Shown here: piece by piece, positions 36,549-45,664 of the stretch
Position numbering within the stretch: the stretch's first letter is position 1
Layout of the letters: each line of letters begins with the position of its first letter
Translations under genes and position numbers: made by a program
Origin: Ferruginibacter paludis
Lineage (GTDB): Bacteria; Bacteroidota; Bacteroidia; Chitinophagales; Chitinophagaceae
Direction of reading: 5' to 3'
DNA: 64,000 nt
NCBI RefSeq assembly: GCF_030409685.1
Contig: NZ_JAUFQJ010000003.1
Location: 248,001 to 312,000, forward strand
The notes under the pieces: model-generated
The model's database searches: none
What the model saw: only the letters and a program-made list of their open reading frames with translations
Told to the model about the DNA's origin: nothing

Positions 36549-37265
36549 ATGGACAGCTATCAACAAGAGGCGTTTGCTGAATTAGTGGTTTGGCAAAATA
36601 AGATGATCCGCCGTCCAACAATATTGAATAAACTGGCCAGTACACTCCAAACAAAAATCAATAGCTGGATACCTGAAAAAATACATGTTGCCATAACGAC
36701 TGTTATTAAACAGATGATCCGGGGTGTTTTATTTGGCGCCAAATATACTACCGGGGAACCTTTAACGGATAAATCGCTGGAAGTGCGGGAAACGGCCGTG
36801 CAGGAAAGAATAAAGTCTTATAGAAATACGGCTGCGGTAGAAGGTGGCATAACAGGGGCAGGTGGCATATTATTGGGCCTCGCAGATTTCCCGCTTTTAA
36901 TTGGCATTAAAATAAAATTGTTGTTTGACATTGCAGCCTTGTACGGATTTGATGTGGCCAATTATAAAGAACGGGTGTATATACTGCACATATTTGAACT
37001 GGCTTTTTCCAGTCACGCCCATAGAAATGATGTTTACCTGAAAATAGCTAACTGGGAAACCTATGGTGAAACGCTGCCTGCAAATATGGAAGACTTCGAC
37101 TGGCGAAAATTTCAGCAGGAATACCGCGATTATATTGACCTGGCAAAGATGGCGCAGCTTGTTCCGGTAATTGGTGCACCGGTTGGTATCATCGCCAATT
37201 ATCAACTCATCAAAAAATTGGGCGTTACTGCAATGAATGCTTATCGTATGCGATTGTTTAAATGA
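36549..37265 (+). CDS. EcsC family protein
   Basis: 238 residues. EcsC features are the amphipathic N-terminus (LVVWQNKMIRRPTILNKLASTLQTKINSWIPEKI), the glycine-rich membrane-associating segment (AVEGGITGAGGILLGLADFPLLIGIKIKLLFDIAALYGFD, about 97-136), and the C-terminal PVIGAPVGIIANYQLIKKLG. Members are predicted peripheral or hairpin membrane proteins of poorly known function; in Bacillus, ecsC is linked to an ABC transporter, absent here. It has its own promoter. It converges on the DUF4328 gene 70 bases away. Confidence 0.88.
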   Translation: MDSYQQEAFAELVVWQNKMIRRPTILNKLASTLQTKINSWIPEKIHVAITTVIKQMIRGVLFGAKYTTGEPLTDKSLEVRETAVQERIKSYRNTAAVEGGITGAGGILLGLADFPLLIGIKIKLLFDIAALYGFDVANYKERVYILHIFELAFSSHAHRNDVYLKIANWETYGETLPANMEDFDWRKFQQEYRDYIDLAKMAQLVPVIGAPVGIIANYQLIKKLGVTAMNAYRMRLFK

Positions 37266-37335
37266 TGATTGCATTAATAACGGCTGGCATCCGGCGGACT
37301 ACTGATGGCTTTGCAAAAACGTTTAAAAAGTACTT

Positions 37336-37938
37336 TTATGCACCGATCATTTTTACTAATTTTCTAGTCTCTAAAAAGTAATGCAAAGAAACTAAATAGA
37401 AAAATAAATAGTAATACTCAAATGTAAGAAATGCTTTTAGACCTTCGACTTGGTTTGCTTGAATTGAAAGATATCTGGAGGCGATTACAATCATAACACT
37501 TAAGATACACCAGGTCTTAATTATAATTTTTCCGTTGTGGTCAATTGACATATCCCTATTCTGAACCGTCCATAACTCGTTCATGATTTTATAAGGAGCT
37601 ACCAAATTAAAAAATGGAATCAAAAAAGCAAATAATGCCCAAATAGGTTTATAAGTCAATTGCAAACGCGAAACTCTGTGTGCATTTACATATTTGATGT
37701 AAAACCAGGTTGACAACAGAATTAAAAATGAGACGACAATAATATTATTGATTAAATATTCTATCTTAAGTTCTCTCATTATATAAGGAAATTGAGTCTT
37801 AATTAATCCGTTGCCATCAACAACCCTTGTCAAAGTGATTATTGCATAAATTCTAACCAGGACCTGTAAAATCTTATAGCCTATCAATAAAAGAACTATT
37901 CCTTCCAATAACTTAAACAATAAATTTCTTTTGTTCAC
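37336..37938 (-). CDS. DUF4328 membrane protein
   Basis: 200 residues with about five membrane helices. The DUF4328 signature is clear: YKPIWALFAFLIPFFNLVAPYKIMNELWTVQN near residues 98-128. N-terminal LLFKLLEGIVLLLIGYKILQVLVRIY is the first helix. Function unknown; these proteins sit in the inner membrane. The gene looks clearly AT-richer than its neighbours, with A/T-rich codons throughout, which may indicate recent acquisition or relaxed codon choice. It lies alone between convergent EcsC and the end of the rhamnosidase gene; a 67-bp dispersed repeat occupies part of the upstream gap. Confidence 0.82.
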   Translation of the reverse strand: MNKRNLLFKLLEGIVLLLIGYKILQVLVRIYAIITLTRVVDGNGLIKTQFPYIMRELKIEYLINNIIVVSFLILLSTWFYIKYVNAHRVSRLQLTYKPIWALFAFLIPFFNLVAPYKIMNELWTVQNRDMSIDHNGKIIIKTWCILSVMIVIASRYLSIQANQVEGLKAFLTFEYYYLFFYLVSLHYFLETRKLVKMIGA

Positions 37939-38056
37939 AGAGTAAAATTAAAATTCACAGCTAACAAATTCACTTAAGTAATAGCTCAAATAGTTGCAAG
38001 CTGCAAACGAATGTAAGCATTTATTGAACGCCCTCCACCCTTCGATAAAAGCCGCC

Positions 38057-38123
38057 ATAAAATGATACCGTACAAGAGTGCAATGCCAATGCAGCCGCAC
38101 AAAGCTTCCCGGTCCGGGCAATA
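38057..38123 (-). repeat. dispersed 65-bp element, copy 1
   Basis: Minus-strand core GCGGCTGCATTGGC then TTGCACTCTTGTAC, preceded by GCCCGGACCGGG. Shares about 45 aligned bases with 46471-46534: the common pattern is AGCTnTGnGCGGCTGCAT, nGGCrTyGCACTmTTnTAC, then ATTTTAT. It begins just past the stop of the GH78 gene (38125) on the same strand. Function unknown. Confidence 0.6.
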
Positions 38124-38124
38124 A

Positions 38125-40797
38125 TTATTTTATTATAAACCGGTAGGTGCCGGATGAAATGTCGAGCTTTTCGGGTACCTGTCTTCCATCCTGGTAAACA
38201 CGCTGTCCGGTTGGTACGTCAAGCTTAACCGTTGCGCCGGAATTGGCAGGGATGGTGGCGGTGAATTCGATTGTTTGCCCTACCCTTTTCCACGAAGAAA
38301 TGATGGTGCCGTAAGGACCCTTGTGGCTGGCGGTAAAGTGACTGAGACCGCTTACAAAATGCGGTTGCAGTAAAATATTTTTAAAACCGGGATGGGCTTC
38401 GTCTACCTTGATACCGCCGAGGCCTTTGAAGAACCAGCCTCCGATTTCGCCAAACATCATATGGTTTAAAGAAATGTCTCTTTCGGATTGTATGTTCCAG
38501 TTTTCGTACAACGTGGTGGCGCCGTTTACAATCCACCAGCCCCAGGAAGGATAGGTATCCTGGGCTGCTAATTTGTAGGCTGCTTCAGCCTGGCCGTTAT
38601 CGCTGAGTGCATTCAAGATGGCTTTGGCGCCCAGCACGCCCACATCCAGGTGCATACCATCGGCCGCAACACGGGCGGCGAGATTGGCGGCTACCTTACC
38701 TTTTAACTCCGGTGCCACAATGCCCCATTGCAGGGCCATGCTCATTTCGGTTTGCAGTCCGCTGCCATAGACGTTGGTAGCGGAATTAAAATATTTATCG
38801 TTGATGGCTTTTTTAATTTTTGCTGCCAGGGCGGAGTAATATTTTTCATCTTCCGGCTTGCTGAAAAAACGGGCCGCCTTGGCGAGGATAGTAGCATCAA
38901 CAAAATAATAAATGGAAGAAGTGTATTCCAGCGGCGAAGAAGATTTTACCGGCACCCAGTCGCCGCGGCCAAAAGTGGTTAAGCCGCCGGGGCTGATGCT
39001 TTCTACATATTTCAGGTATTGTTTGATGTTGCCATAATTGTCTTCCAGCGGTTTTTTATCACCGTAAAATAGATAGAGGTTCCAGGGAATGATGGCGATG
39101 GTGCTCGTCCAGTCGGTACCGTTGGAAGTGCCATAGCCCCAGCCGCCGGTGGGTACAATATCCGGAAGTATGCCGTTGGGTTGTTGTTCGTCGCGGTGAT
39201 CGGCCATCCACTTTTCATAAATGGTAATGCCATCAAAATTAAAGAGGCCGGTTTCCACCGCAAAATGACCATCCCCCGTCCAGCCATTTTTTTCCCGCTG
39301 CGGGCAATCGGTTGGGTAACCCATCAGGTTGCTCAAATAGGAATTGTTGGTAGCCCACCACAATTTATTAATGAGCGGGTTGGAAGATTCGAGGCTGCCC
39401 ACGGGCTCCACATCACTGTGCATAAACCAGCCGGTTACATCTTCTTTTGTGAGGGTGATGGGTCTGTTGCTGGTGATTTCCACATACTGAAAACCCTTGT
39501 AATTAAAGAGGGGCATAAACTGCAACAGGTCTTTGCCATTGAGTATTACAATGTCGGTACCATAAGGATCGGTATCGTCTGTCGGGCGATAGTACACATC
39601 AATATTCGACATATCTACATGACCATTTTTGTACAGGCGCTCCCCGTGTTTGATGCGAACGATGGTTCCATCTTCGCCGGTAAGCCGCGTTTGTGTAACC
39701 CCGGCGATGTTCTGACCGAGGTCGAACACATAACAGGTATCGCTGAATTTGTTGACAGAGCGGGCGGGTATTTTTGTAACGTTGCGGATTGGCTGCATCA
39801 GCTGGCTTGTAATTTTTTGCGATGGCGTAGCACGCAGGGAGATTTCGCTCCACGCAGTGTCGGTGAAATTCACTGTGTTCCAGCCGGGGATTTCTTTATG
39901 CATATCGTAATGCTCGCCGGTATAAATGCTGTTGAATACAATGGGACCGCTGTGGGTTTTCCAGCTGCCATCGGTAGCAATGGTTTCGGTACTGCCATCC
40001 ATATAGGTGATGCGGATATCCATGCAAAATGCAGGGCGGGCACGCCAGGGCGCCCTATCGAAATTCCATACGGCCATGGACTGGTGATTGTACCAGCCAT
40101 TGCCCAGCAATACGCCCACAGCATTTTTACCTGACTGCAATTGGGCGGTAATATCGTAGCTCACATAGAGGTTACGCCGGTCGAAGCGGGTGTACATGGG
40201 ATCAAGGCGATGGTTGCCTACTTTTTCGCCATTCAGGTACAATTCATACAGACCAGCAGCTGCAACGTAGGCCCTTGCTGCTTTAATTGCTTTGCCGGCT
40301 GAAAATACTTTTCTGAAATAAGGCGCTGCGGTCGCATGAATACTGTTGTTGTCACTGATCCAGGTGCCTTTCCAGTTTTGCATGTTCATCATTCCGGTTT
40401 CGAAACTTGCGACTGCGCTGGGTGGCAACGGTTTACCAAGCTGGTTCCATAGCTGTACCTGCCAGTAATATTTTGTAAAGGGCGCCAGTTTGGCGCCGCT
40501 CATGGTGATGATATTTTGTTTGAAATCATTTTTCTTAGAATCCCATGTGGTGGCCGACTGACGGATTACAGCGGCGGAATCTGTACCGACGATGATGCGG
40601 TAAGCTGTTTGGGCGGCACCTTTTGCGGTGTCTTCCATTGCCCAGGAAAGTCGTGGATTATCCATATCAATACCGATTGGATTTACAAGGTGCTCGCATT
40701 GAAGACGGGTAACTTTTTGGCTGTACACGTAGTTACTGATGGTAATAGCAGCAATCAAAAACAAAGCCTGTAAAGGCAGCAATTTTACAAAACGCAT
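38125..40797 (-). CDS. alpha-L-rhamnosidase (GH78)
   Basis: 890 residues with a signal peptide (MRFVKLLPLQALFLIAA to VYSQ). GH78 architecture: an N-terminal Fn3-like domain (CEHLVNPIGIDMDNPRLSW), beta domains (WKGTWISD, RAYVAAAGLYELYLNGEKVG), and the (alpha/alpha)6 catalytic barrel with DCPQREKNGWTGDGHFA near residue 500, which holds the catalytic Glu, and a second acid near LYENWNIQSERD. The C-terminal beta domain ends near residue 890. It releases terminal alpha-L-rhamnose from plant polysaccharides or glycosides, outside the cytoplasm. It is not linked to rhamnose catabolic genes here. With GH140 and GH172 nearby it supports pectin-type glycan use. Confidence 0.94.
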   Translation of the reverse strand: MRFVKLLPLQALFLIAAITISNYVYSQKVTRLQCEHLVNPIGIDMDNPRLSWAMEDTAKGAAQTAYRIIVGTDSAAVIRQSATTWDSKKNDFKQNIITMSGAKLAPFTKYYWQVQLWNQLGKPLPPSAVASFETGMMNMQNWKGTWISDNNSIHATAAPYFRKVFSAGKAIKAARAYVAAAGLYELYLNGEKVGNHRLDPMYTRFDRRNLYVSYDITAQLQSGKNAVGVLLGNGWYNHQSMAVWNFDRAPWRARPAFCMDIRITYMDGSTETIATDGSWKTHSGPIVFNSIYTGEHYDMHKEIPGWNTVNFTDTAWSEISLRATPSQKITSQLMQPIRNVTKIPARSVNKFSDTCYVFDLGQNIAGVTQTRLTGEDGTIVRIKHGERLYKNGHVDMSNIDVYYRPTDDTDPYGTDIVILNGKDLLQFMPLFNYKGFQYVEITSNRPITLTKEDVTGWFMHSDVEPVGSLESSNPLINKLWWATNNSYLSNLMGYPTDCPQREKNGWTGDGHFAVETGLFNFDGITIYEKWMADHRDEQQPNGILPDIVPTGGWGYGTSNGTDWTSTIAIIPWNLYLFYGDKKPLEDNYGNIKQYLKYVESISPGGLTTFGRGDWVPVKSSSPLEYTSSIYYFVDATILAKAARFFSKPEDEKYYSALAAKIKKAINDKYFNSATNVYGSGLQTEMSMALQWGIVAPELKGKVAANLAARVAADGMHLDVGVLGAKAILNALSDNGQAEAAYKLAAQDTYPSWGWWIVNGATTLYENWNIQSERDISLNHMMFGEIGGWFFKGLGGIKVDEAHPGFKNILLQPHFVSGLSHFTASHKGPYGTIISSWKRVGQTIEFTATIPANSGATVKLDVPTGQRVYQDGRQVPEKLDISSGTYRFIIK

Positions 40798-40867
40798 GGT
40801 AAGGTTTTAAGGAGAAAAATTTTCAGTAAATTAAAACTAAATGAGCAAAGCGAAAGCTATTTTTTGT

Positions 40868-40921
40868 TTCACACAAAGGGCACAAAGGATACAACGGCGA
40901 CAAAGTCAGCTATAAGCTGAC
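40868..40921 (+). repeat. CACAAAG-type intergenic repeat with small palindrome
   Basis: TTTCACACAAAGGGCACAAAG begins a stretch of spaced CAAAG units, ending in the palindrome GTCAGCTATAAGCTGAC (7-bp arms, 40905-40921) directly before the transglutaminase gene's stop. A related sequence lies at 52328-52415 on the other strand. Confidence 0.45.
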
Positions 40922-42109
40922 TTAATTGATTGGTATGCCAAACCAGGTAGTCTTTTTTTCATAGAATAGGGATTTACGTTTTGCTTTTGGCCGGCTAAAA
41001 TAATGGACCAGGAATTCCTGTTGTTCCTTTACCTGGACATCTATTACATCCATGGATTTTGTCAGCTGCGCAATAAGTGCAGCGGCATTGGCATCCGGGT
41101 TACTGATTTTTTGAAGTTTATTTTTAGCGGCTTTCAATTTGTTGCTGGCCGTATCCATCATTTCCTGAATTTCTGCATCTTGCTTTAGCGGTGTAAATTG
41201 ATTGTTCCAATATTGCAGGTAGGTATTGAGCAGGAATACGCCATCATTGTAATCAGCCACGGCTGAATTGTACAAATCAACATCTCTATTGCGGTTGTAA
41301 TTTTCTATTTCTGCGTTAAAATGTTGCAGCCGGTCAAAGATGAGCGCATGCTTTACGCCATTACTTTGTATGCGGCGGCAGGCTGCTTTTAACTGTTCTA
41401 TGTGATCCAGCTTTTCATATTGCTGCAAAGTATCTGAAAAATTAAAAAATGGTTTGGACTGATTTTCGGCAGTTCGCTCTTCCATAAATTCCTGGCTGGT
41501 AACCGGGTAATTTAAAAATTGCCAGAGCGGATCAAAAGGCATGTGCGATTTGATCAACGCAGAAGGCTTCGCCATATAAAACCCGTTATTGATCTTTTTT
41601 ACAAACTTTCTGTTGGCAAGATAACCCGAACCCCAGGTGGGATCGAAGAGCCACCAGGCGCCGTCAACATAAGCCGCACACCAGGCATGCGGAATATAAT
41701 CTGTAAAACCATTTTGCCTTGTATAGCCATCTACCACAAAAGATTTTATACCAGTCCTTAAACAAATATCATTAAACAGGGCGGCAAAGTTTTCACAAAT
41801 TCCTTTGCGGGTTGTAAGCGGTTTACTGATCCGCTCATCTTGCTGGCCATAAAAATTAATGGCAAACATATTATCAGCATCGTATGCAATGTTGTTTACA
41901 ATCCAGCTAAAAATGGCCCTTGTTTTTTCCTTATCATTTGTAAAATTGGCATTGATATAAGATGCGATGCCTTGTGTTGTGGCTGTTGCTGAATCTGGTA
42001 TTTGCAGCATTTTTTTATCTATGGCTGCAAACTGTCCCTGCGCCGTAGTTTGAAGTGCAAGCGTACCGGTAAAGAACAGCAGGATCAGGACAAGTTTAAT
42101 ATGTTTCAT
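40922..42109 (-). CDS. transglutaminase-like domain protein, secreted
   Basis: 395 residues from ATG 42109 (signal peptide MKHIKLVLILLFFTGTLAL to TTAQ); an earlier in-frame ATG at 42202 gives a 31-residue non-signal extension. The transglutaminase core is intact: Cys in KGICENFAALF near residue 115, His in YIPHAWCAAYVDGAWW near 150, and Asp in WLFDPTWGSG near 163. The C-terminal half is helical, with charged coiled-coil-like stretches (IQEMMDTASNKLKAAKNKLQKI). Related proteins act as proteases or crosslinkers in the periplasm; the substrate is unknown. Confidence 0.87.
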   Translation of the reverse strand: MKHIKLVLILLFFTGTLALQTTAQGQFAAIDKKMLQIPDSATATTQGIASYINANFTNDKEKTRAIFSWIVNNIAYDADNMFAINFYGQQDERISKPLTTRKGICENFAALFNDICLRTGIKSFVVDGYTRQNGFTDYIPHAWCAAYVDGAWWLFDPTWGSGYLANRKFVKKINNGFYMAKPSALIKSHMPFDPLWQFLNYPVTSQEFMEERTAENQSKPFFNFSDTLQQYEKLDHIEQLKAACRRIQSNGVKHALIFDRLQHFNAEIENYNRNRDVDLYNSAVADYNDGVFLLNTYLQYWNNQFTPLKQDAEIQEMMDTASNKLKAAKNKLQKISNPDANAAALIAQLTKSMDVIDVQVKEQQEFLVHYFSRPKAKRKSLFYEKKTTWFGIPIN

Positions 42110-42251
42110 ACGTAATACAGGCACCTTAGTTAATAAGTAAACAGCCAATTCGGGACATGCCCGTTTGAATTCTAAAGATAACGGGTAAAAATAAATGCGC
42201 ATTACTATTGCCGTATTATTTTACCAGCACATGCATCCATATACCAATTAC

Positions 42252-42285
42252 TTAAAAGCCCCCATTGGTCATTGGGGGCTTTTAA
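42252..42285. terminator. bidirectional hairpin after the M56 gene
   Basis: A perfect 13-bp stem TTAAAAGCCCCCA (42252-42264) with TGGGGGCTTTTAA (42273-42285) and an 8-base loop. It lies downstream of the minus-strand BlaI/M56 unit and upstream of the transglutaminase gene. The A/T flanks give a short T run in either direction. Confidence 0.75.
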
Positions 42286-42362
42286 GGGAACATTTTTTGC
42301 GTTTGTCCGATTATTTTTTTCTGGGGATTAAAAATCGCAGAACGATTCAACTTTATACTCAG

Positions 42363-44606
42363 TTACTCATTGGTAATATCCGTACTCGTGCTGTGCCCGT
42401 CGGTTTTATAGATGTAATGATCTTTTTTATTTTTTATGAATTTCGCCTTTAGCTCTTCATGAAGGCTGGCAGCCTGCCGCTTACCATTTACGATGAGTTC
42501 TTCGCTGTTTAATGTAAATGAAAGCTGGTTTCTGTCTGTAACAATTCCTGCATCAACCAGGCGATTGATAATATCTGTAACCGCGTCATTGTTTAAAACC
42601 GGCAGGCTAAGATTCAGTTTGTTTAACACGTTTTGTGAGAATTGTTTTTGCAACTGCAGTTGCTGATTTTTGATGAGTTGCAAGTTGTGATTTAGCTGCA
42701 GTTTGTTTTGCAGGGTGAGCTGATTTTTCAGCAACAGCTTTGATTTGCCGTCTGCATATTGATGCTCATTTTCCAGCTGCTCCAGTTGCAGTTTCAGTTG
42801 TGCGTTTTGTTCGGGATCGTATTCAGCGTCAACCAAACTTTTCGCTTTATCCTGCAGTAATTGTTGCTCACTTTTTAACTCAGCCAGCTGTTGACTGAGC
42901 TGCTCACTTTTTTCAAAATTGAATTTTTGTTCTATCAGCCGCAAGTCCTTATTTGTCATTTTTAATTGCTGTTGTTGCAACAATTTCAATTGCCTGTTCA
43001 GGTGAACATTGTTTTGCAGTACAAGCTGGTGTTGATTTTTTTGCAATGTTTTTTGCAAAGCAAGATTATGTTCTGCCTGTAATTTATCCTGTAAAAGGGC
43101 GCTGTCTGACTGTTGTAATAACTCATCCTGCAGCACCAATTGATGGTCTTCCTGCAACTCTTTCTGTGACTGTCGTAATTTAAGTGCCTGCTGCTTTTGC
43201 AAAGCATTCAGTACCTTTTCACGGCGGCCGCTTTCTATTTCGTCAACCATCTTTTTGTAATCAATGAAGTTTTCTTTGCCTACTGCCAAATCATCCACCT
43301 TCAGTTCACTGATGGTATCATTTGTTGTTGTGTAGCTGTATTTTTTTCCGTCGCTGCCCAGGGCTGTTACCGTGCTGGTTTTCTTATTGCCATCGTAATT
43401 ATCGTTAGCTGAAATATTTTTAAAACTGATCCCCTTGCCCGGCACAGTATCGTTTGCAGAGGGCAGGATTGCTGCGTTTTCACTGGTTGATTTTATCTCA
43501 TTACTTGTGCTATTAAAGGTTGTAAAGGCTGTTTGCTTTGCCGCAGGTATAACATTTTGTTTCGGGATAAATGCGAATGCGGTTGCTGCAACCACCACCA
43601 GCACGAGCGTTATTTTCTCCATGGCATTTAATTTTTTATTTTCATTGGTGAGTATTCTTTTGGCACGGTTGAGCAGGCTGTTATTGCTGCCCAATGCCAA
43701 CGCATACTGATGTTCTTCAAATTCTCTTTCTTTAAAACTGATCAGCGCCTCCAGGTACAATTTTTTGTCTGCACTGTATTCCAGTACGATATCATCACAG
43801 CACGCTTCTCTTTCTTCATGTATCAGGGCAGAAAGCCAGCGGACAAACGGGTTAAAGAAGAAAACCGCTTCCACCAACCGTTGCAACAGGTTGACTAAAA
43901 AATCCTGCCGCCTGATATGTGCCAGTTCATGTACCAGTACTGTCTCTGCCTGTTCAACAGAAAGGTGGGCAAACATACCGACTGGCACCAGTATGACAGG
44001 TTTTAAATATCCCAATACAACAGGAACTTTTACCCGGATAGATTCTTTTAATATCACTTTGGTGTGCATGCCAAGCAGGCTTGCCAATGTGTACAATCTT
44101 TCCTTCCAATCCTGCGCTGCTTCCATGGCACCGCCGGACCGGAGCTGCCAGACATACCGCATGCCGGTAAGCATTTTTATACAATTGAACAGGAAGACGA
44201 TCGCCCAGAAAGTCGTTATGAAACCTGCATATTGATCTCCTAAAGAAATAAATGTCTGAAAGAATGTTTGTCCGCCATTGGGCGCCTGCTGATAACTTAC
44301 AGCATCCCCAGACGTTGTGTTGGTTGAAAGCTTCACCGGTTTGGCACCGGCCTGGCCGTTACCGGACAAATCGTTTGTTAATCCTGGTTGATTCAAAAAC
44401 GTGATCAGCGCCATGACAATAAAACCTGCAAACACTATTGTCAGCAGGTTATACCGAACTACTGCTTTGGAACGCCTCGTGGCCAGTATAATGCAGCCCG
44501 CAATGGCGGCCGCAACCAGGCCCTGCCAAATGGAATGAAGCAAGGTCCAGCAAATGGCTTTTACCAGGCCGGATGAAATAAAACCAAATAGGAATACCAA
44601 TTTCAT
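42363..44606 (-). CDS. M56 family (BlaR1-like) membrane metallopeptidase with Leu/Gln-rich tail
   Basis: 747 residues. About four N-terminal membrane helices surround the zinc protease motif HELAH (226-230), with IHEEREACCDDIVLEY near 260 as the third ligand region; a later helix (TLVLVVVAATAFAFIP, near 330) leads outside. Residues about 467-654 are a Leu/Gln-rich segment with 42 Gln in 188 positions, in repeating LQ/QL spacing. The last 90 residues form a small folded domain (AVTDIINRLVDAGIV). BlaR1-type proteins sense an external signal and cleave a BlaI-type repressor. The BlaI gene lies 11 bases upstream in the same unit. No penicillin-binding domain is present, so the signal is unknown. 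Confidence 0.88.
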   Translation of the reverse strand: MKLVFLFGFISSGLVKAICWTLLHSIWQGLVAAAIAGCIILATRRSKAVVRYNLLTIVFAGFIVMALITFLNQPGLTNDLSGNGQAGAKPVKLSTNTTSGDAVSYQQAPNGGQTFFQTFISLGDQYAGFITTFWAIVFLFNCIKMLTGMRYVWQLRSGGAMEAAQDWKERLYTLASLLGMHTKVILKESIRVKVPVVLGYLKPVILVPVGMFAHLSVEQAETVLVHELAHIRRQDFLVNLLQRLVEAVFFFNPFVRWLSALIHEEREACCDDIVLEYSADKKLYLEALISFKEREFEEHQYALALGSNNSLLNRAKRILTNENKKLNAMEKITLVLVVVAATAFAFIPKQNVIPAAKQTAFTTFNSTSNEIKSTSENAAILPSANDTVPGKGISFKNISANDNYDGNKKTSTVTALGSDGKKYSYTTTNDTISELKVDDLAVGKENFIDYKKMVDEIESGRREKVLNALQKQQALKLRQSQKELQEDHQLVLQDELLQQSDSALLQDKLQAEHNLALQKTLQKNQHQLVLQNNVHLNRQLKLLQQQQLKMTNKDLRLIEQKFNFEKSEQLSQQLAELKSEQQLLQDKAKSLVDAEYDPEQNAQLKLQLEQLENEHQYADGKSKLLLKNQLTLQNKLQLNHNLQLIKNQQLQLQKQFSQNVLNKLNLSLPVLNNDAVTDIINRLVDAGIVTDRNQLSFTLNSEELIVNGKRQAASLHEELKAKFIKNKKDHYIYKTDGHSTSTDITNE

Positions 44607-44617
44607 AGCAGGTGCAT

Positions 44618-45016
44618 TTATTTGTCAGCATCGTATTTTTTAAGCAACTCCCGGATGGCATCCATTTCCTTTTTCGATGTTTTTTTGTTGCCGAGCAACT
44701 GCATCATCAGGCTGGAAGCGGAGCCATTATACAGCGAATCCACAAAACGATTCAGCAGCTGTCCCTTCACTTTTTCTTCCGGGTGCGCCGGATGGTAGAT
44801 GTGTTTCATATTGCTTTCATCCCTTACCACCAGCCCTTTTTCTGTCATGATCTGCATTAGTTTGAGGGTGGAAGTATAATTGACCTCCCGTTTTTGTTGA
44901 TTCAATGTATCATTTACAAAGCGAACGGTTGAAGGGCCATGCTGCCATAACACCTGCAATATTTCCAGTTCGGATTTAGTTGGTTCAATGTTGTTATGCT
45001 TCTTTTCCTGTTTCAT
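44618..45016 (-). CDS. BlaI/MecI/CopY family transcriptional repressor
   Basis: 132 residues. The winged helix fills the N-terminus: PTKSELEILQVLWQHGPSTVRFVNDTL, then VNYTSTLKLMQIMTEKGLVVRDE (recognition helix and wing), then the dimerisation tail LLNRFVDSLYNGSASSLMMQLLG. Members repress their own operon until the partner M56 protease cleaves them. The partner lies 11 bases downstream. A palindrome inside the promoter (45037-45046) is a natural operator. Confidence 0.93.
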   Translation of the reverse strand: MKQEKKHNNIEPTKSELEILQVLWQHGPSTVRFVNDTLNQQKREVNYTSTLKLMQIMTEKGLVVRDESNMKHIYHPAHPEEKVKGQLLNRFVDSLYNGSASSLMMQLLGNKKTSKKEMDAIRELLKKYDADK

Positions 45017-45020
45017 AAAC

Positions 45021-45050
45021 TAAAGTTAGGAAATTATTCGTACGAACAAA
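45021..45050 (-). promoter_or_regulatory. BlaI promoter with embedded operator palindrome
   Basis: Read on the minus strand: TTTG (-33; 45050-45047), 18-base spacer, TAACTTTA (-7; 45028-45021), then the blaI start five bases on. The perfect palindrome TTCGTACGAA (45037-45046) fills the spacer directly after the -33 element, where a bound repressor would block polymerase. Autoregulation is inferred. Confidence 0.6.
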
Positions 45051-45129
45051 TAATTATTGAAATAATTTTTTGCTAATCCTTCAGCATTGTACAGATGTTT
45101 TCAGCAACAAGGCAGGTAGCGTAATACAT

Positions 45130-45158
45130 AAAAAAGTTCCGCTAAAATTTAACGGAAC
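45130..45158 (-). terminator. rho-independent terminator after lipoprotein gene
   Basis: On the minus strand GTTCCG and CGGAAC pair across TTAAATTTTAG (inner TAAA/TTTA pairs possible), followed by six T. It lies 39 bases past the stop of the lipoprotein gene at 45197. Confidence 0.8.
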
Positions 45159-45196
45159 CTTTAACTATCAGGGAACAGAAGATGAGAGATACTTAA

Positions 45197-45664
45197 TTAA
45201 AAGCGCACATATTTTTGGATGGTTCCATCAGAAGGAATGTACCCGTCGTAAATGGTAAGTGTGTCTTTTACAATTTCAACAAAGAGTCTCCTGTATGGAT
45301 CATCTTTCAACCTGATAAAATCCATGTACCTGCCAGTTCCCTGCGATGTATCTTTTCCAGTTGTATACCTCCCGCTGTCGGCCACTGAGTATGCAGGCGA
45401 AGTGGATTTGATAGTAAGTATATATGTTGAATCTGTAAACTGGTAAGTATTGCCGTTACCCGGTTCAAAGAAGGGGTTACAGTTGGGTGTTTGGCAACCA
45501 TACAAAATCCGTAATTCCCAAAACCCTCTTAGCGAAGCTGAGTCGGTGACAATATAACCAGAGTTTATCAATTTATTTTTTACGAGGCTGCTGCTTTCTT
45601 TTTTACAGCCAGTTATAAAAAATATAATACAAGCCACACAAGATAACGGGAGGATGCATTTCAT
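45197..45664 (-). CDS. small lipoprotein, lipocalin-like, unknown function
   Basis: 155 residues. Lipoprotein signal MKCILPLSCVACIIFFITGC with KK after the Cys. The mature part (GFWELRILYGCQTPNC, TYQFTDSTYILTI, SGRYTT, then VEIVKDTLTIYDGYIPSDGTIQKYVRF) has the strand pattern of small lipocalin-like Bacteroidota lipoproteins. A short C-x4-C pair (GCQTPNC) may be disulphide-bonded. It ends with its own terminator. Function unknown. Confidence 0.75.
   Translation of the reverse strand: MKCILPLSCVACIIFFITGCKKESSSLVKNKLINSGYIVTDSASLRGFWELRILYGCQTPNCNPFFEPGNGNTYQFTDSTYILTIKSTSPAYSVADSGRYTTGKDTSQGTGRYMDFIRLKDDPYRRLFVEIVKDTLTIYDGYIPSDGTIQKYVRF

Noticed and set aside
37262..37381. A 39-codon open frame after the EcsC gene
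   Set aside because: Its second half is antisense to the DUF4328 C-terminus and it has no hydrophobic, charged or start-site pattern suggesting a real peptide.
39181..40134. A 317-codon open frame on the plus strand
   Set aside because: It lies wholly antisense to the GH78 gene, whose signal peptide and catalytic motifs are clear; its translation shows no domain.
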